Below, in pieces: positions 42,227 to 51,715 of a stretch of DNA of 64,000 bases. The stretch comes from Paraburkholderia lycopersici (GTDB taxonomy: Bacteria > Pseudomonadota > Gammaproteobacteria > Burkholderiales > Burkholderiaceae). The stretch lies in the NCBI RefSeq assembly GCF_900096975.1, contig NZ_FMYQ01000018.1, positions 85,527 through 149,526 on the forward strand, written 5' to 3'. Under the pieces are notes generated by a model. It worked only from the letters and a program-made list of their open reading frames with translations, was not told the DNA's origin and did not search any database. Both the position numbers and the translations under genes were made by a program. Numbering within the stretch: position 1 is the stretch's first letter; every line of letters starts with the position of its first letter.

Positions 42227-42532
42227 GCTTGTCTCGTCTCCCGTTGGTTTTTTGGTGAGCGGTACAGCAGGACGGCAATGGCCATGCGGCAGATCAAACA
42301 CCGACGATTATAGACGGAAGGTTTTCCGGCCGGTGGGCGCACGCGGACATCGTTCAGCGGGCGTTTACCCGGAGCGCGGCGGACAGACGTGCATATCGCG
42401 GCGATGCGCCCCCCAAATCCGCTGGCGGCCCGTGCGGTGGACGGTTTAACGGAAACCGGTTATTCTCTCGGTCTCTCTTCGGCGCTGCCTTCCCCGTGTT
42501 CTTCGGTTAGACGGCGGCGCCCGCAAGTCAAG
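42227..42532. other. 306-nt region between the cytochrome gene and tRNA-Arg
   Basis: No gene seen. It presumably holds the cytochrome promoter (minus) and the tRNA promoter (plus); no near-consensus pair was obvious. Confidence 0.3.
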
Positions 42533-42608
42533 GCGCCCGTAGCTCAATGGATAGAGTACTGCCCTCCGAAGGCAGGGGTTGCTGGTTCGATCCCAGCCGG
42601 GCGCGCCA
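42533..42608 (+). tRNA. tRNA-Arg (anticodon CCG)
   Basis: A 76-nt cloverleaf. The acceptor GCGCCCG pairs with CGGGCGC, the anticodon stem CTGCC/GGCAG encloses the loop CTCCGAA (anticodon CCG), and GGTTCGATCCC forms the T-arm. CCA is encoded at 42606-42608. Its 3' part (42586-42601) is repeated at 59792-59807, so it is the integration site of the downstream element. Confidence 0.97.
42586..42601 (+). repeat. attL core (3' end of tRNA-Arg)
   Basis: TTCGATCCCAGCCGGG within the T-arm and acceptor stem is identical to 59792-59807. This is the usual core of tRNA-targeting tyrosine integrases. Confidence 0.8.
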
Positions 42609-42730
42609 TCCGCATTTCCGTAGTCATCCCATGAAATCCTGAAAAGCCCCGCCGGATAAGGCGTTGCGGGATTTTTGCGTCCGGGGAAAGCCGGTGGAAT
42701 CCGACCAAAGCCGGCGTTTGCATATCCCAA

Positions 42731-42783
42731 ATTTCGTACCCAAAATGGTTGTACCGAGGTTTTGCCATTTTTGGGTACGAAAT
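42731..42783 (+). promoter_or_regulatory. Long inverted repeat abutting the integrase start
   Basis: ATTTCGTACCCAAAATGG (42731-42748) and CCATTTTTGGGTACGAAAT (42765-42783) are inverted repeats with one extra T, separated by 16 nt. The right arm ends 1 nt before the integrase ATG at 42785. It could be an operator, an Int/Xis arm site, or an RNA hairpin hiding the ribosome site. Confidence 0.6.
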
Positions 42784-42784
42784 C

Positions 42785-44071
42785 ATGGGACAACTCACTG
42801 ATTTAAAAGTAAAAAACGCGGAGCACTGCGCAAAGGATTACTGGTTGCCCGATGGCGATGGGCTGTACCTGCGGGTGCGGCCGACTCGCAAGATCTGGGT
42901 CTATCGCTACATGCGCGATGGGAAAAACATCAAGCTGTCGCTTGGTCGTTATCCGATTGTGTCGCTGGCGGCGGCGCGCAGGAAGGCCCGTGAGGAAATG
43001 AGGCGGCGGGAAGACGGGATCGACCCCCAAAAAGCTCGGCGCGAGAAGCGGGAGCAAGAACAGGCAGCTCGGCTCAACACGTTTGAATTGGTGGCGCGAG
43101 AATGGCATAAGGCATCGGAAAAGGATCGCCAATGGTCTGCCGGTTATGCCGAGAAAATCATTCGCTACCTGGAACTGCACGTGTTTCCCTGGGTAGGGCG
43201 ACTTCCGGTGGAGGAGATCAAGCCGACCGAAGTTGTGCGTTGCCTGCACCGCATCAAAGAGCGCGGCAATCTTGAAACCGCTATGCGGGTACGCGAAACG
43301 ATTCAACATGTATATCAGTATGCAGTCGATACCGGCATTCTGGAACCAGCCAAGAATTTTGTGAATGGCCGTACAGGCGGGCTCCCGGCGGTTCGCAGCC
43401 GTCATTACCCAGCTATCACTGATCCGCAGCAGCTTGGACAGCTGCTGCGCGACATTCGAGCCTACAACGGCCATGTAATTACTCGTGCGGCATTGCAGCT
43501 CGCTCCGTTGCTGTTCCAGCGACCCGGTCAGCTACGTTTTGCCCACTGGGAGAATATCGACCTAGACGACGCTGTCTGGATCTGTCCGCCGGAAAAAATG
43601 AAGATGCGGGAATGGAAGAAGCGGGATAGTCGCACGCCAGCGCATGTGGTGCCGCTTCCGTCACAGGCCATGGAAATCCTGAGAGATCTGCACCCGCTAA
43701 CCGGACCGAAAGGGCCGATTTTTCGCAGTGTCGCCAAACGCTCCGAGGCGACGCGTTACATGAGCGAGAACACGGTCAATAGTGCGCTACGTACGCTGGG
43801 TTATGACACTAAAGAGCAGATCACTGGTCACGGTTTTCGTGCGACGGCTCGCACGCTGATCCGAGAATATCTCGGATGGGATCGGGAGGTGATCGAGCGT
43901 CATCTCGCCCACGCATCAAGCGAGGAGCTGGGTGATAGCTACGATCGCGCAACGTTTCTTGAACAGCGCCGTGAAATGGTTCAGGACTGGGCCAATTTTC
44001 TCGATGAACTAGCGGCGGGGAGCGTTCCGAAGCCTGCTAGGACGCTGCGCTTGGTGAGCAGGACTGCCTGA
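42785..44071 (+). CDS. P4-type tyrosine site-specific integrase
   Basis: The integrase of this genomic island. The 428-aa product has the N-terminal DUF4102 arm-binding domain (LTDLKVKNAEHCAKDYWLPDGDGLYL in part), a central core-binding domain, and the catalytic domain. The first arginine is in FQRPGQLRFAHWENID, HGFRAT gives the H-x-x-R, HLAH the second histidine, and DSYDRATF the nucleophile tyrosine. The ATG at 42785 is chosen since the family begins at this LTDLKV stretch. It reads away from tRNA-Arg, as expected at attL. Confidence 0.93.
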   Translation: MGQLTDLKVKNAEHCAKDYWLPDGDGLYLRVRPTRKIWVYRYMRDGKNIKLSLGRYPIVSLAAARRKAREEMRRREDGIDPQKARREKREQEQAARLNTFELVAREWHKASEKDRQWSAGYAEKIIRYLELHVFPWVGRLPVEEIKPTEVVRCLHRIKERGNLETAMRVRETIQHVYQYAVDTGILEPAKNFVNGRTGGLPAVRSRHYPAITDPQQLGQLLRDIRAYNGHVITRAALQLAPLLFQRPGQLRFAHWENIDLDDAVWICPPEKMKMREWKKRDSRTPAHVVPLPSQAMEILRDLHPLTGPKGPIFRSVAKRSEATRYMSENTVNSALRTLGYDTKEQITGHGFRATARTLIREYLGWDREVIERHLAHASSEELGDSYDRATFLEQRREMVQDWANFLDELAAGSVPKPARTLRLVSRTA

Positions 44072-44080
44072 GCCGTCGCC

Positions 44081-44542
44081 TTAGAGATTTTCGGTGTCTG
44101 GGCTGATCGGAAACCCAAACGTACCTCGTATCGGTGTGATGCTCGGTTTGTTCAGTTTCTCGCGCTCTCGCAGTGGCGGAGCGACGTGCGATTGACCATT
44201 GCGTACCGGACTAGTCAGTCCTGCCCTTTTTCTCGAAGACTGAGCATTTCCCGTCCCCGCAGATCCACCCGATACCTGCGAATGCTTTTTTTCCTCGGCG
44301 ACTACGCGCAGGGCGTATTTCAGCGTGCCGACACTCACACGGACTCCCGCTTTGGAGATCACGTCGGCGATTTCCTCGAAGGTATATCCCTTCTTTTGTG
44401 CTGCGAGAATATGTGCCTGGATGGACTTCACCATATCGCGCGTACTCAGGCGATGTTCGCTTGCGGGCTTTTCAGGCAATGCTGCCAGGTTCTGTGCGGC
44501 CGTATCCCGTTGCGTCCGAGTAAAGCTCTTTGCATTCGGCAT
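44081..44542 (-). CDS. Helix-turn-helix hypothetical protein of integrative elements (MobC-like annotation)
   Basis: The 153-aa product has an N-terminal segment LSTRDMVKSIQAHILAAQKK followed by GYTFEEIADVISKAGVRVSVG, which looks like a compact DNA-binding helix-turn-helix. The rest is basic, serine-rich and disordered. Similar proteins in mobile elements are sometimes labelled mobilisation protein MobC. A role in transcription or excision control is inferred from its place beside the integrase, converging on it with a 9-nt gap. An inverted repeat at 44678-44707 lies upstream. Confidence 0.5.
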   Translation of the reverse strand: MPNAKSFTRTQRDTAAQNLAALPEKPASEHRLSTRDMVKSIQAHILAAQKKGYTFEEIADVISKAGVRVSVGTLKYALRVVAEEKKHSQVSGGSAGTGNAQSSRKRAGLTSPVRNGQSHVAPPLREREKLNKPSITPIRGTFGFPISPDTENL

Positions 44543-44677
44543 GACGAGCTCCCGTCGATCACTGTCAGCACATTTTGCAAAGCTGCACGCAGCTCGTCAA
44601 CGCGTGTCTCTAGTGCGAAGAATCGTTATGGAACGTGTCGGACGCGCACGGACAACGCCGGAATTTCGCTTTATTTT

Positions 44678-44707
44678 TGACGTGTCGCGAGCATGCGACA
44701 CATGTCA
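44678..44707. repeat. Inverted repeat upstream of the helix-turn-helix gene
   Basis: TGACGTGTCGC (44678-44688) faces GCGACACATGTCA (44695-44707); the paired cores are GTGTCGC/GCGACAC with outer TGAC/GTCA. It sits about 140 nt before the start of the helix-turn-helix gene, so it is a candidate operator. Confidence 0.5.
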
Positions 44708-44897
44708 AAACGCAAGGAATTTGACCGGCGCATTCAAGACATGCGTGATCGAGCGCGCAAGTAAACTCCGCAGACCTCATACATCGACCTCGACCAAGCG
44801 GCGCATCTAGTCCAAGCCCGATTCGCACTTAACTTCGATACTTTCGCACATCGGGCACGCATATTATTTGACTGGGCGGGGTGAGGTCGGCGCACTC

Positions 44898-45070
44898 GGT
44901 ACGCAAAATTTCCGACTGAAACAGGCAACCTCGCGAACTGGACACGGGTACCTCGCAAACGCACTTGCTCAACCTCACGAAAAATTTTTGGCGGGCGCAG
45001 GCGACCTAGCGAACTGGGCATGGGTACCTCGCAAACTTACTTGGTCAGCCGCACGCAAAAAACTTCGACT
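44898..45070. repeat. Imperfect tandem repeats, period 76 nt
   Basis: CAGGCAACCTCGCGAACTGG at 44922 and CAGGCGACCTAGCGAACTGG at 44998 start two copies of a unit that continues through GGGTACCTCGCAAAC. Partial third-copy similarity occurs before the first (ACGCAAAATTTCCGACT). No protein frame explains it. Confidence 0.65.
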
Positions 45071-45480
45071 AGGCTCCGTAAAAGCGACATAAAAACAAGG
45101 GAAGGCAGGATAGGCTTGCGCCGGTTTGCGGCACCATGGCTTTGACTTGGGTACGGGGATCCTATCGGTCAGCTGTTAGCGTAAGCCGTACCTAACTATT
45201 AATCGCAGCCAGAACGGATATCGAGGCGCGGCGGGCGGCTATCGGATGTCAGCCGTTATCAAGGAAGCTCGCTTGAGTGACAGCTTTAGACTGGATGCGG
45301 ACCGCCGGCTTTGGTAAACGAAACGGATGAGTGCCGCCACAAGTGCCAGTCATTCGAATGTTTGGATGCTGGGTGGCCGCAGCATCTCCAGAACCGGACG
45401 TCGTTGGATCTTCCGCAACAGGGCAGCCGAGTTGCGGCAACGCTTGCGAGCTGTCAGGAGGCACTCTCAGTTACAACGGT

Positions 45481-46275
45481 TCAGAGTGGAGACGGCTCGA
45501 TCGAAAACACGAGGTACACTTGGCCGAACTCGATGGCAGCTCGGACCACACGCTCGATCTCAAGCGCTTGCTGGGCGCCTACGATAGCGCCGGTTTCAAG
45601 GTTCCGGAGCAAGGCATTGCCAGTCAAATTGGCCGAACCGATTGCCGCCGAAACGCCGTCGACCACAATAAGCTTGGAATGGAGCAGAACCGGTGTGGTA
45701 ACTGGCGCGGAGTACACGAGGAGGCGCCCCGGTAACCCCCCTGCCTCACGCCGAAGCGACTCCAGCGAATCTGAGGCGCACGATCCAAGTGAGTTCGCGT
45801 CCTGCGTCACGAGGACCACCGACACGCCCCTAGCCAACGCACCGAGCAACTCGTCCTGCAGTTGACCAATGCCCTGACCCTCTAGGTACGGCGCAACGAG
45901 TATTAGGCGCTCTCGCGAGCCCCTTATGAGAGCTCGGACGCCGTTAACGTATCCCGTGGGATCGATACCGTCGACCTGAAGTCCCTCGGGCAGGGTCCAC
46001 AGAAGTGGCACGTCGGCCTCGGGCGCAGCGTCCCATACTGCGCAAAGAAGGGCTGCCAACGGGCGCGCGAGCAGCTGACCTTCTACGCTCAAGCAACGCC
46101 AGTCCGATAGTGCTTGCCAAAGGAGGCGTTCACCGCCCCTGCCGAGCAAGGAGTTGGCCCAAAGCAAGTCCTCGTGTGAGCCTATGCGCTGACCGATCAT
46201 CATCCACAGCGCTTGCCCTAGCCGTTGGACCCCTTCAGGACGCTGGATACGCGATGAAATCGCCGTCGTGGCCAT
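45481..46275 (-). CDS. drmC: DrmC: phospholipase D-like protein of a DISARM operon
   Basis: The 264-aa product carries one HKD motif (H199-S-K201, D206) followed by GSANLTGN near 213-220, with LILVAPYLEG near 125 typical of the PLD fold. A single HKD suggests that it works as a dimer. The ATG at 46275 overlaps the drmB stop (TGATG); an ATG eight codons upstream lies in drmB and is less likely. In DISARM DrmC is the core PLD member but was dispensable for some phages. It is the last gene of the five-gene operon. Confidence 0.82.
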   Translation of the reverse strand: MATTAISSRIQRPEGVQRLGQALWMMIGQRIGSHEDLLWANSLLGRGGERLLWQALSDWRCLSVEGQLLARPLAALLCAVWDAAPEADVPLLWTLPEGLQVDGIDPTGYVNGVRALIRGSRERLILVAPYLEGQGIGQLQDELLGALARGVSVVLVTQDANSLGSCASDSLESLRREAGGLPGRLLVYSAPVTTPVLLHSKLIVVDGVSAAIGSANLTGNALLRNLETGAIVGAQQALEIERVVRAAIEFGQVYLVFSIEPSPL

Positions 46276-48167
46276 CACTTGACAGGCGCCGCCTTCCACG
46301 CGTCCCTCCAGTATCCGTGCTTGAGCTTCGTCCCCTCGAATGCGCTGGATTGGGGCGTCGGACCACCATAGACAGTCGCGCGAGAGAGCTCACGGTTGAA
46401 GCTGATGCAGCTGTGCTCACGGTGTGTGCAGCCTGCACAGCTTCCACCATCGTCTTCGCAGATAGGGTCATAGACGCATTCGCGGCCCGACTGCACAGCG
46501 TCCCATAGCCAGGTATTCAGGCGTTGCTCAAACAACGTTGTTAAACCACCGATCTTGGTCTCGGCATGGCGGTTGGCGTACAGGATAAATGAAAGCGAGC
46601 CAGGGATGAGGTACTCGCCGACGCTGGACGGAGCGAAGCCGCTCCACTCGACGCGCCTCAAGAAGAGGTGGCTCATGGTGTGAAGCAGTGTGCGGATAGC
46701 GACCGCCTCCAACTGGCCGTACGCCGGCTCATGCGGGGCCTCGCGAAGGCCCGGCACTTCTACGTATAAGCGAGCCCACGCCTCTTCGCGTGAAGCAGGC
46801 ATAGTGCCACCGGTGATCCCATTCTGAAGCAACCAGCCGTAGACCTTCAACGGATCAAGCTCGAACCAGAGAGCTTCGGTCTCAGCAGCAATGGCATACA
46901 CAGGAATTCGGCCGCGTTCATCGACCGGAAACGGGGTGATGATCGTTCGGGATGGGTCCCGCGCTGTCCGGGTATAGCCGTATGCACAGAGGGCAAGCGG
47001 GAAGTCGTTGACGACTCGGATATTACCGATGCCGAGCAGTTCAGATGCCTTGCGCTGGCCCTCCTCGATATCTAGGGCACCGTCCTCATCCCCTGACCGC
47101 CGCAACATACTTGCGACGTCAGCGATGGTGCTGACGTCGGTTTTGTCCAAGAGTGTTGTGTGCTCGGCCAGCCATCGCCGGGGCGCACCGGGCGATGTCA
47201 CTTTGCAGGCTTTGAGAAGCTCGTTGACTCGGTCGATTTCGGTTTGGCCTTTCGGCTGTTTCTTCTTGGCGTCGTACTCACGAACCACCGGATTGTTCGG
47301 CTGAAGCTTGCGGAGCTGCTCGACAAGAGACGCTGTCATATCGGCGTCCTCTGGTTTGCCGAGGCTCGCCCGCTCCCGAACGGTATCGGAGACGCTGTCG
47401 CGCAGCAGGCCCCATGTCCTAGCGAGCATCAGTTGCAAGGCATCAGGTGCGGCTCGCAGCCGTCCCTGGTCGTCTTCGGGAAAGTTGACGAAGGCCACTG
47501 TGTGGGGGATGTAGAGCGACGGATCACCTGTGGGTACGACGCGCAAGAACTTTTCAGCTCGTGGCCCCGGCGGCAACGAATTGTTGTACGCACATTTACA
47601 AGGCGTCATGCGCAGTGCTTGAACGTCGGCCTTGCACTTCGCGCAGTACCAGCGTGCCTGCTTGACTCGGCCAGGGTCATAGAACGCCAAGTCTGTGCCG
47701 CTGCCGCAGGCGGGGCATCGCTGTGACGGAACGTAAAGCTCCTCGAGACGCCCGCAATTGTGAGCCTGGACATAGCGCATCTGATTCAGATTCCCGCCGC
47801 AACTACAACGCCCCACCGCCGATGCGCCGCGCTTGATGAGGTCGGTGAACTTCCCAGTTCTTGCGCATGACCGACAGCGGAAGACTTGCGGATACGGCGT
47901 GAATCGTACCTCTCTGGGCGAGCCTATGGCGTAGTATGACCTGCGGGATGCATCTCTGGTGTCGGGATATTTCGTCGCGAAGTCGGCGGGCCACATCGCC
48001 AGAGCGTCGGCCATTGCATCGAAGAGCGCGTCCCGGTTCACCTCGGTATCTCCGAGCGCAACCTGAGTCACCTTGCACAGACCGTAGTCGTCGTGCTCGA
48101 AGATTGCCTCGGGGAGGTGCCGGAACAGAACCTGGGTCTGACCTCGTGAGAAACCTTTGTTGGCCAT
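46275..48167 (-). CDS. drmB: DrmB: DUF1998 zinc protein of a DISARM operon
   Basis: DrmB partners DrmA in a DNA-loading complex. The 630-aa product has paired cysteines in the N-terminal third (CRSC near 96, CSCG near 120, CPAC near 145, CAKC near 166). The C-terminal DUF1998 signature has CAGCTHREHSCISFNREL near 592-609. These fit a zinc-rich helicase-associated protein. It starts 2 nt after the drmA stop on the same strand, so translation is coupled. Confidence 0.85.
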   Translation of the reverse strand: MANKGFSRGQTQVLFRHLPEAIFEHDDYGLCKVTQVALGDTEVNRDALFDAMADALAMWPADFATKYPDTRDASRRSYYAIGSPREVRFTPYPQVFRCRSCARTGKFTDLIKRGASAVGRCSCGGNLNQMRYVQAHNCGRLEELYVPSQRCPACGSGTDLAFYDPGRVKQARWYCAKCKADVQALRMTPCKCAYNNSLPPGPRAEKFLRVVPTGDPSLYIPHTVAFVNFPEDDQGRLRAAPDALQLMLARTWGLLRDSVSDTVRERASLGKPEDADMTASLVEQLRKLQPNNPVVREYDAKKKQPKGQTEIDRVNELLKACKVTSPGAPRRWLAEHTTLLDKTDVSTIADVASMLRRSGDEDGALDIEEGQRKASELLGIGNIRVVNDFPLALCAYGYTRTARDPSRTIITPFPVDERGRIPVYAIAAETEALWFELDPLKVYGWLLQNGITGGTMPASREEAWARLYVEVPGLREAPHEPAYGQLEAVAIRTLLHTMSHLFLRRVEWSGFAPSSVGEYLIPGSLSFILYANRHAETKIGGLTTLFEQRLNTWLWDAVQSGRECVYDPICEDDGGSCAGCTHREHSCISFNRELSRATVYGGPTPQSSAFEGTKLKHGYWRDAWKAAPVK

Positions 48168-48169
48168 AG

Positions 48170-51100
48170 TCAGTCCTTGGACTTTTGAACGAAGGTAAGC
48201 AGCCGAGAGTCACAGTGGTCAGGCCAGAACGGGACACCTGTTTCCACGTCGCGCAAGCTGGTCATGGGTACAGGCCGTACAGCGTCCTTGACCTTCTTCT
48301 CTGTACTGTTGCGAATCGACATCGCCACCCGCCCGAACTGCTCAGTCAGGACATCTGCCAGGGACTTCTCAAGACGTTCGTCGTAGACGCCCTCCCCGAG
48401 GGAATACGCCTTCTTGAGCTCGTCTAGGAAGTCCGGGCCCTGCAGGTCGAGGAGGTCTACAACGTTCGCGCGATTGTTGAGCTTCGAATTGCCCGTTTGC
48501 GCCGTGTGAACGCCGTAGATGACTCCCAGTGCAACGCCCGGCAATGTCCGTCCCGCAGCGTATTTTGCGAAGCGGTTGACTGGCACCGGGGAGACCATAC
48601 GGTCGAGGTGCTGGTGATATTCGATAAAGCGGTGATAGATGCTGTTAGCCCGCAACGAGAAGCCACTCAGGACGACCACCACGAGGCCGACGTGGCGCCG
48701 GCCGCTTCGACTGGACGCTTGAATGTACTCGGCCGTTTCCTCGGGCACTCCGTCCATCGTCATCAAATTGACTCGCTCAAGGTCGACACCGTGGCTAATC
48801 ATGCTCGTCGCAACCAACGCGTCGAGAAAGCTCTCGTCCGACCATGCAGGTGGACTCTCCACCCGATGGACGACGTCCGCAACCTCGGCGCTTGACGAAC
48901 GGCTGGAGTGGTATTCGACGTTCAGGTCACGGGCCCCAGGCCGCACCTTCGACGCTACCTCGTCCAGTGCTTGGCGTACGCGCGAACCCTTCGCGAGACT
49001 GCCCACGTAATTCAGAGTCGTGGAGTAGTGGTTCAGCAGCGCTTCCACGTCTTCGTCCGTCTTGGCGTCCTTCAGAATGGCCCGAGCGAGGTGCGGCTTG
49101 GCGAAGAGCCTACCGATTTCAGCATGGAGGATTTCGGAGCAGAAGGCTGACGCGTCTGCCGGCGAGAGTGACGAACTTTTGAATGCCACGAAGATTCGAG
49201 CCGTCTTCGGTTGGCCCTCAGCGTCTAGGTCTGGTACTGCATAAAAGCTTTTCATCCGGTCGTATCCCCGACCCGGAAAGCGCCTCGCGTTCTTCACGCC
49301 GTACAGGTGCCGTACCTGGTTCTCAAAACCTTCGATAGTTGCGGTAGCAGCAATGACCTTCGACGGCAACCCGCCCACGGTCTGCTCGCAATAACGGATG
49401 AGCGTTTCGTAGTGCCCTGAAAACGCGCCAAGCTCCTCTTGCAGAAGGTGCAACTCATCCTGGATGTGGAGCGACGGCGCGGGGTCGTAGGGCTTTACCG
49501 TTCGGCGCTGCTTCTTGTCTACCTTGCAGCCGAACGCCGTGCAGTATTCGCCGAAGCCATAGCCGTGCTCGGGGCACTTCCACTTCGCGCCGCCCCAGAG
49601 CAATCCAAACTTAGGCTGCTGGCCGACCGTGGCCATCTTGTCGATAGTCCCCACGACCAGCGCGGGCAGATGCCGATACACCTCGTCATCCGACACGTCC
49701 AGCGGAAGCTCTGCTTTGCACCTGGTACAGATGTGCTGAAAACGAATGCGCGGAATGTCAGCTTGAGTCTTGACCGTCCCACGCCCGCCACATGCGGGAC
49801 AGTCGGGTACCGCGCGTACCCGCTCAAGGCTCTCGTCGGTCGAGAGGTTGCTTAAATACTCGACTGATAAACTGTTCGGCGTCGTTGTGCTGCCAACGAA
49901 GTAGCCGAGCCGTAGCGGTGCGGACTGCTTCGCTTCGTCACCGAGAATACGCTTGCGCTCTTCCTCGGCCTCCCAGATCACGCGCATCGCGCGCTGCAAC
50001 TGCTGGATGCTCAGCATGCGCAACGGAAAGCGCAACCAAGCAGTCATGCCGAAGCGCTTATTCCGCAACCTGTCGTAGAGCATGGCGCAACAAGCAAGGC
50101 CGAGATACGCCTCAGTCTTACCGCCACCGGTGCGAAACCAAAGAACGTCACCCCAGTCCAGCGTATCCTTCCACTCGCGCTTAGTGCCGGTTGGGAACTC
50201 GCCTTGCACGTGGTTCTCGCGAACTGCCAACGCCGGCAGCTGGGTCACGATGTAGACAAGCTGAAAAAGCCGCCACGAGTCATATCCGCTGGCGAGCTTG
50301 GCGAATACGCGATTGGCCGCCTGAAACGCTCGCAGCAGACGCTCATCGCATCGCAAGGCAGCGACGCCACATGCGAACCGACGAATCTCGTCTTTGAAAC
50401 CCGCGTGGTCGCGCTGGCATTCGACCATGGCGGCTGGGTCTAGCTTCAGTTCGTTGTCGTCAAGGATGCGCTTCTGCCAATCCCGTTCGTACTCGACCAT
50501 GGCCTCGTAGATGGCCTGAAGCGTCTCGAACGGGCTGCTCACCAACGCGGCGAACTTGGCGGGCACTACGTCGCGCGTCATGATACGCGGCTGCTCGAAC
50601 ACTGCCAAAGCCGCAGTTCGAATCACGCCCACCTGGTAGTCGGTAACGACACTTGTGTTGTGCCCAACAGCCCACACCCGCCGGTCATACTGGTAATCCT
50701 GCGGTACCGGCAGGATTTCGATTGGGTACAGCTGACCGCTCATCTTGGCATCGATGCGAACATCGCTGATGACCTTGAAGGCGTCCTTCAGGCCCTTGCC
50801 GTTAGTCAGCGGAGGCGTCTCAGGCGTCTCATTCTTGAAGTAACAGCCGATTCGAACCTTACCGTCAGGTCGCGGCACAGCTCGGACCTCAAGTGACGCG
50901 TTGAGACGCCATTTCTCCACGTCGAAGGCATTGAACCTAGCCGCCAGGAATGACTGGAATGCTTCGGGCGTCTTGATGTCAGATTCGGAGACCTTCGGAC
51001 GCGTCCCGGGAAGAACGCGCTCTGCATCAGAGCGAGCGAATGCACGCTCGAGCGTATCGTCAAGCAGACCTTGGACGGCACCCTGATCATTCAACGTGCC

Positions 51101-51715
51101 ACCAGCCGCAGGAACTTTAAGCACAACGTTGTGCAGATCAATCGGCCATCGCTGCACGACCTCGGCCAATGGTGCGCCGACTGACGCGCCGGCGTCGAGG
51201 ACGTTCGTCTGTTCCGTCAAGTCAGGCAAGTGTTTTGTAAAGATACAGAACTGTGCGCTAAGCGTCAGCGTGATAGTGCCGTCTGCGTCAGGTTGAACCA
51301 ATGCTTCGAACCCAATCGCCGAGGGCGGGCGACGCGTACCTTCACGGTCGTCTGTTTTCTCGGTCGCTTTTGGGTCCTCCAGTTCCGGGGCTGCATCTGA
51401 CGACGCTCCCGCGTGGGCCTCGGCCGGTGAACTGGTCAATTGGCCATTAACGGCAGGGGCTACGCTGCCAGCATTGGCCCCAGGGGAGTCGTCGGAAGCA
51501 GCTTCGGCTTCGAGGATTGCCGCGTCCAACTCCACTGGAGCGTGCTGCAGCTTCGCAGGCCCAATGACCCCGAGGTGGCACCAATCCAACGGGTTCACGT
51601 TGGTTCGGCGCACGTTGTCCCGGCCAGCAAGTCGCTGCTCGAGCACTTGAACGAAGTGCCGTGAGATAGCAAGTTCGTCGCGGTACGTGGGGCTATACGT
51701 GTTCTTCTCAGCCAT
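48170..51715 (-). CDS. drmA: DrmA: DISARM superfamily 2 helicase
   Basis: DrmA is the core helicase/ATPase of DISARM. The 1181-aa product has a long N-terminal region, Walker A RTGGGKTEAYLG near 528, and a zinc-ribbon insert (CPACGG, CTRC) near 639-666. VVGTIDKM lies near 687, the DEAD-box equivalent is QDELHLL near 752, then VIAATATIEG near 783, and C-terminal SHGVDLERVNLMTMDGVPEE with ASSRSGRRHVGLVVV. I use the ATG at 51715, which overlaps the preceding gene by 8 nt (ATGGCTGA); the longer upstream start lies inside that gene and is unlikely. DrmA is the best-conserved DISARM marker. Confidence 0.9.
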   Translation of the reverse strand: MAEKNTYSPTYRDELAISRHFVQVLEQRLAGRDNVRRTNVNPLDWCHLGVIGPAKLQHAPVELDAAILEAEAASDDSPGANAGSVAPAVNGQLTSSPAEAHAGASSDAAPELEDPKATEKTDDREGTRRPPSAIGFEALVQPDADGTITLTLSAQFCIFTKHLPDLTEQTNVLDAGASVGAPLAEVVQRWPIDLHNVVLKVPAAGGTLNDQGAVQGLLDDTLERAFARSDAERVLPGTRPKVSESDIKTPEAFQSFLAARFNAFDVEKWRLNASLEVRAVPRPDGKVRIGCYFKNETPETPPLTNGKGLKDAFKVISDVRIDAKMSGQLYPIEILPVPQDYQYDRRVWAVGHNTSVVTDYQVGVIRTAALAVFEQPRIMTRDVVPAKFAALVSSPFETLQAIYEAMVEYERDWQKRILDDNELKLDPAAMVECQRDHAGFKDEIRRFACGVAALRCDERLLRAFQAANRVFAKLASGYDSWRLFQLVYIVTQLPALAVRENHVQGEFPTGTKREWKDTLDWGDVLWFRTGGGKTEAYLGLACCAMLYDRLRNKRFGMTAWLRFPLRMLSIQQLQRAMRVIWEAEEERKRILGDEAKQSAPLRLGYFVGSTTTPNSLSVEYLSNLSTDESLERVRAVPDCPACGGRGTVKTQADIPRIRFQHICTRCKAELPLDVSDDEVYRHLPALVVGTIDKMATVGQQPKFGLLWGGAKWKCPEHGYGFGEYCTAFGCKVDKKQRRTVKPYDPAPSLHIQDELHLLQEELGAFSGHYETLIRYCEQTVGGLPSKVIAATATIEGFENQVRHLYGVKNARRFPGRGYDRMKSFYAVPDLDAEGQPKTARIFVAFKSSSLSPADASAFCSEILHAEIGRLFAKPHLARAILKDAKTDEDVEALLNHYSTTLNYVGSLAKGSRVRQALDEVASKVRPGARDLNVEYHSSRSSSAEVADVVHRVESPPAWSDESFLDALVATSMISHGVDLERVNLMTMDGVPEETAEYIQASSRSGRRHVGLVVVVLSGFSLRANSIYHRFIEYHQHLDRMVSPVPVNRFAKYAAGRTLPGVALGVIYGVHTAQTGNSKLNNRANVVDLLDLQGPDFLDELKKAYSLGEGVYDERLEKSLADVLTEQFGRVAMSIRNSTEKKVKDAVRPVPMTSLRDVETGVPFWPDHCDSRLLTFVQKSKD

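Larger units (their letters stand above)
44543..45480. other. 938-nt stretch with inverted and tandem repeats, no gene seen
   Basis: It holds the inverted repeat at 44678-44707, the 76-nt tandem repeats at 44898-45070, and otherwise nothing I can support as a gene. It separates the integrase module from drmC and may carry recombination sites. Confidence 0.45.

Noticed and set aside
44898..45070. CRISPR array
   Set aside because: Only two to three imperfect 76-nt copies, no short regular repeats and spacers, and no cas genes.
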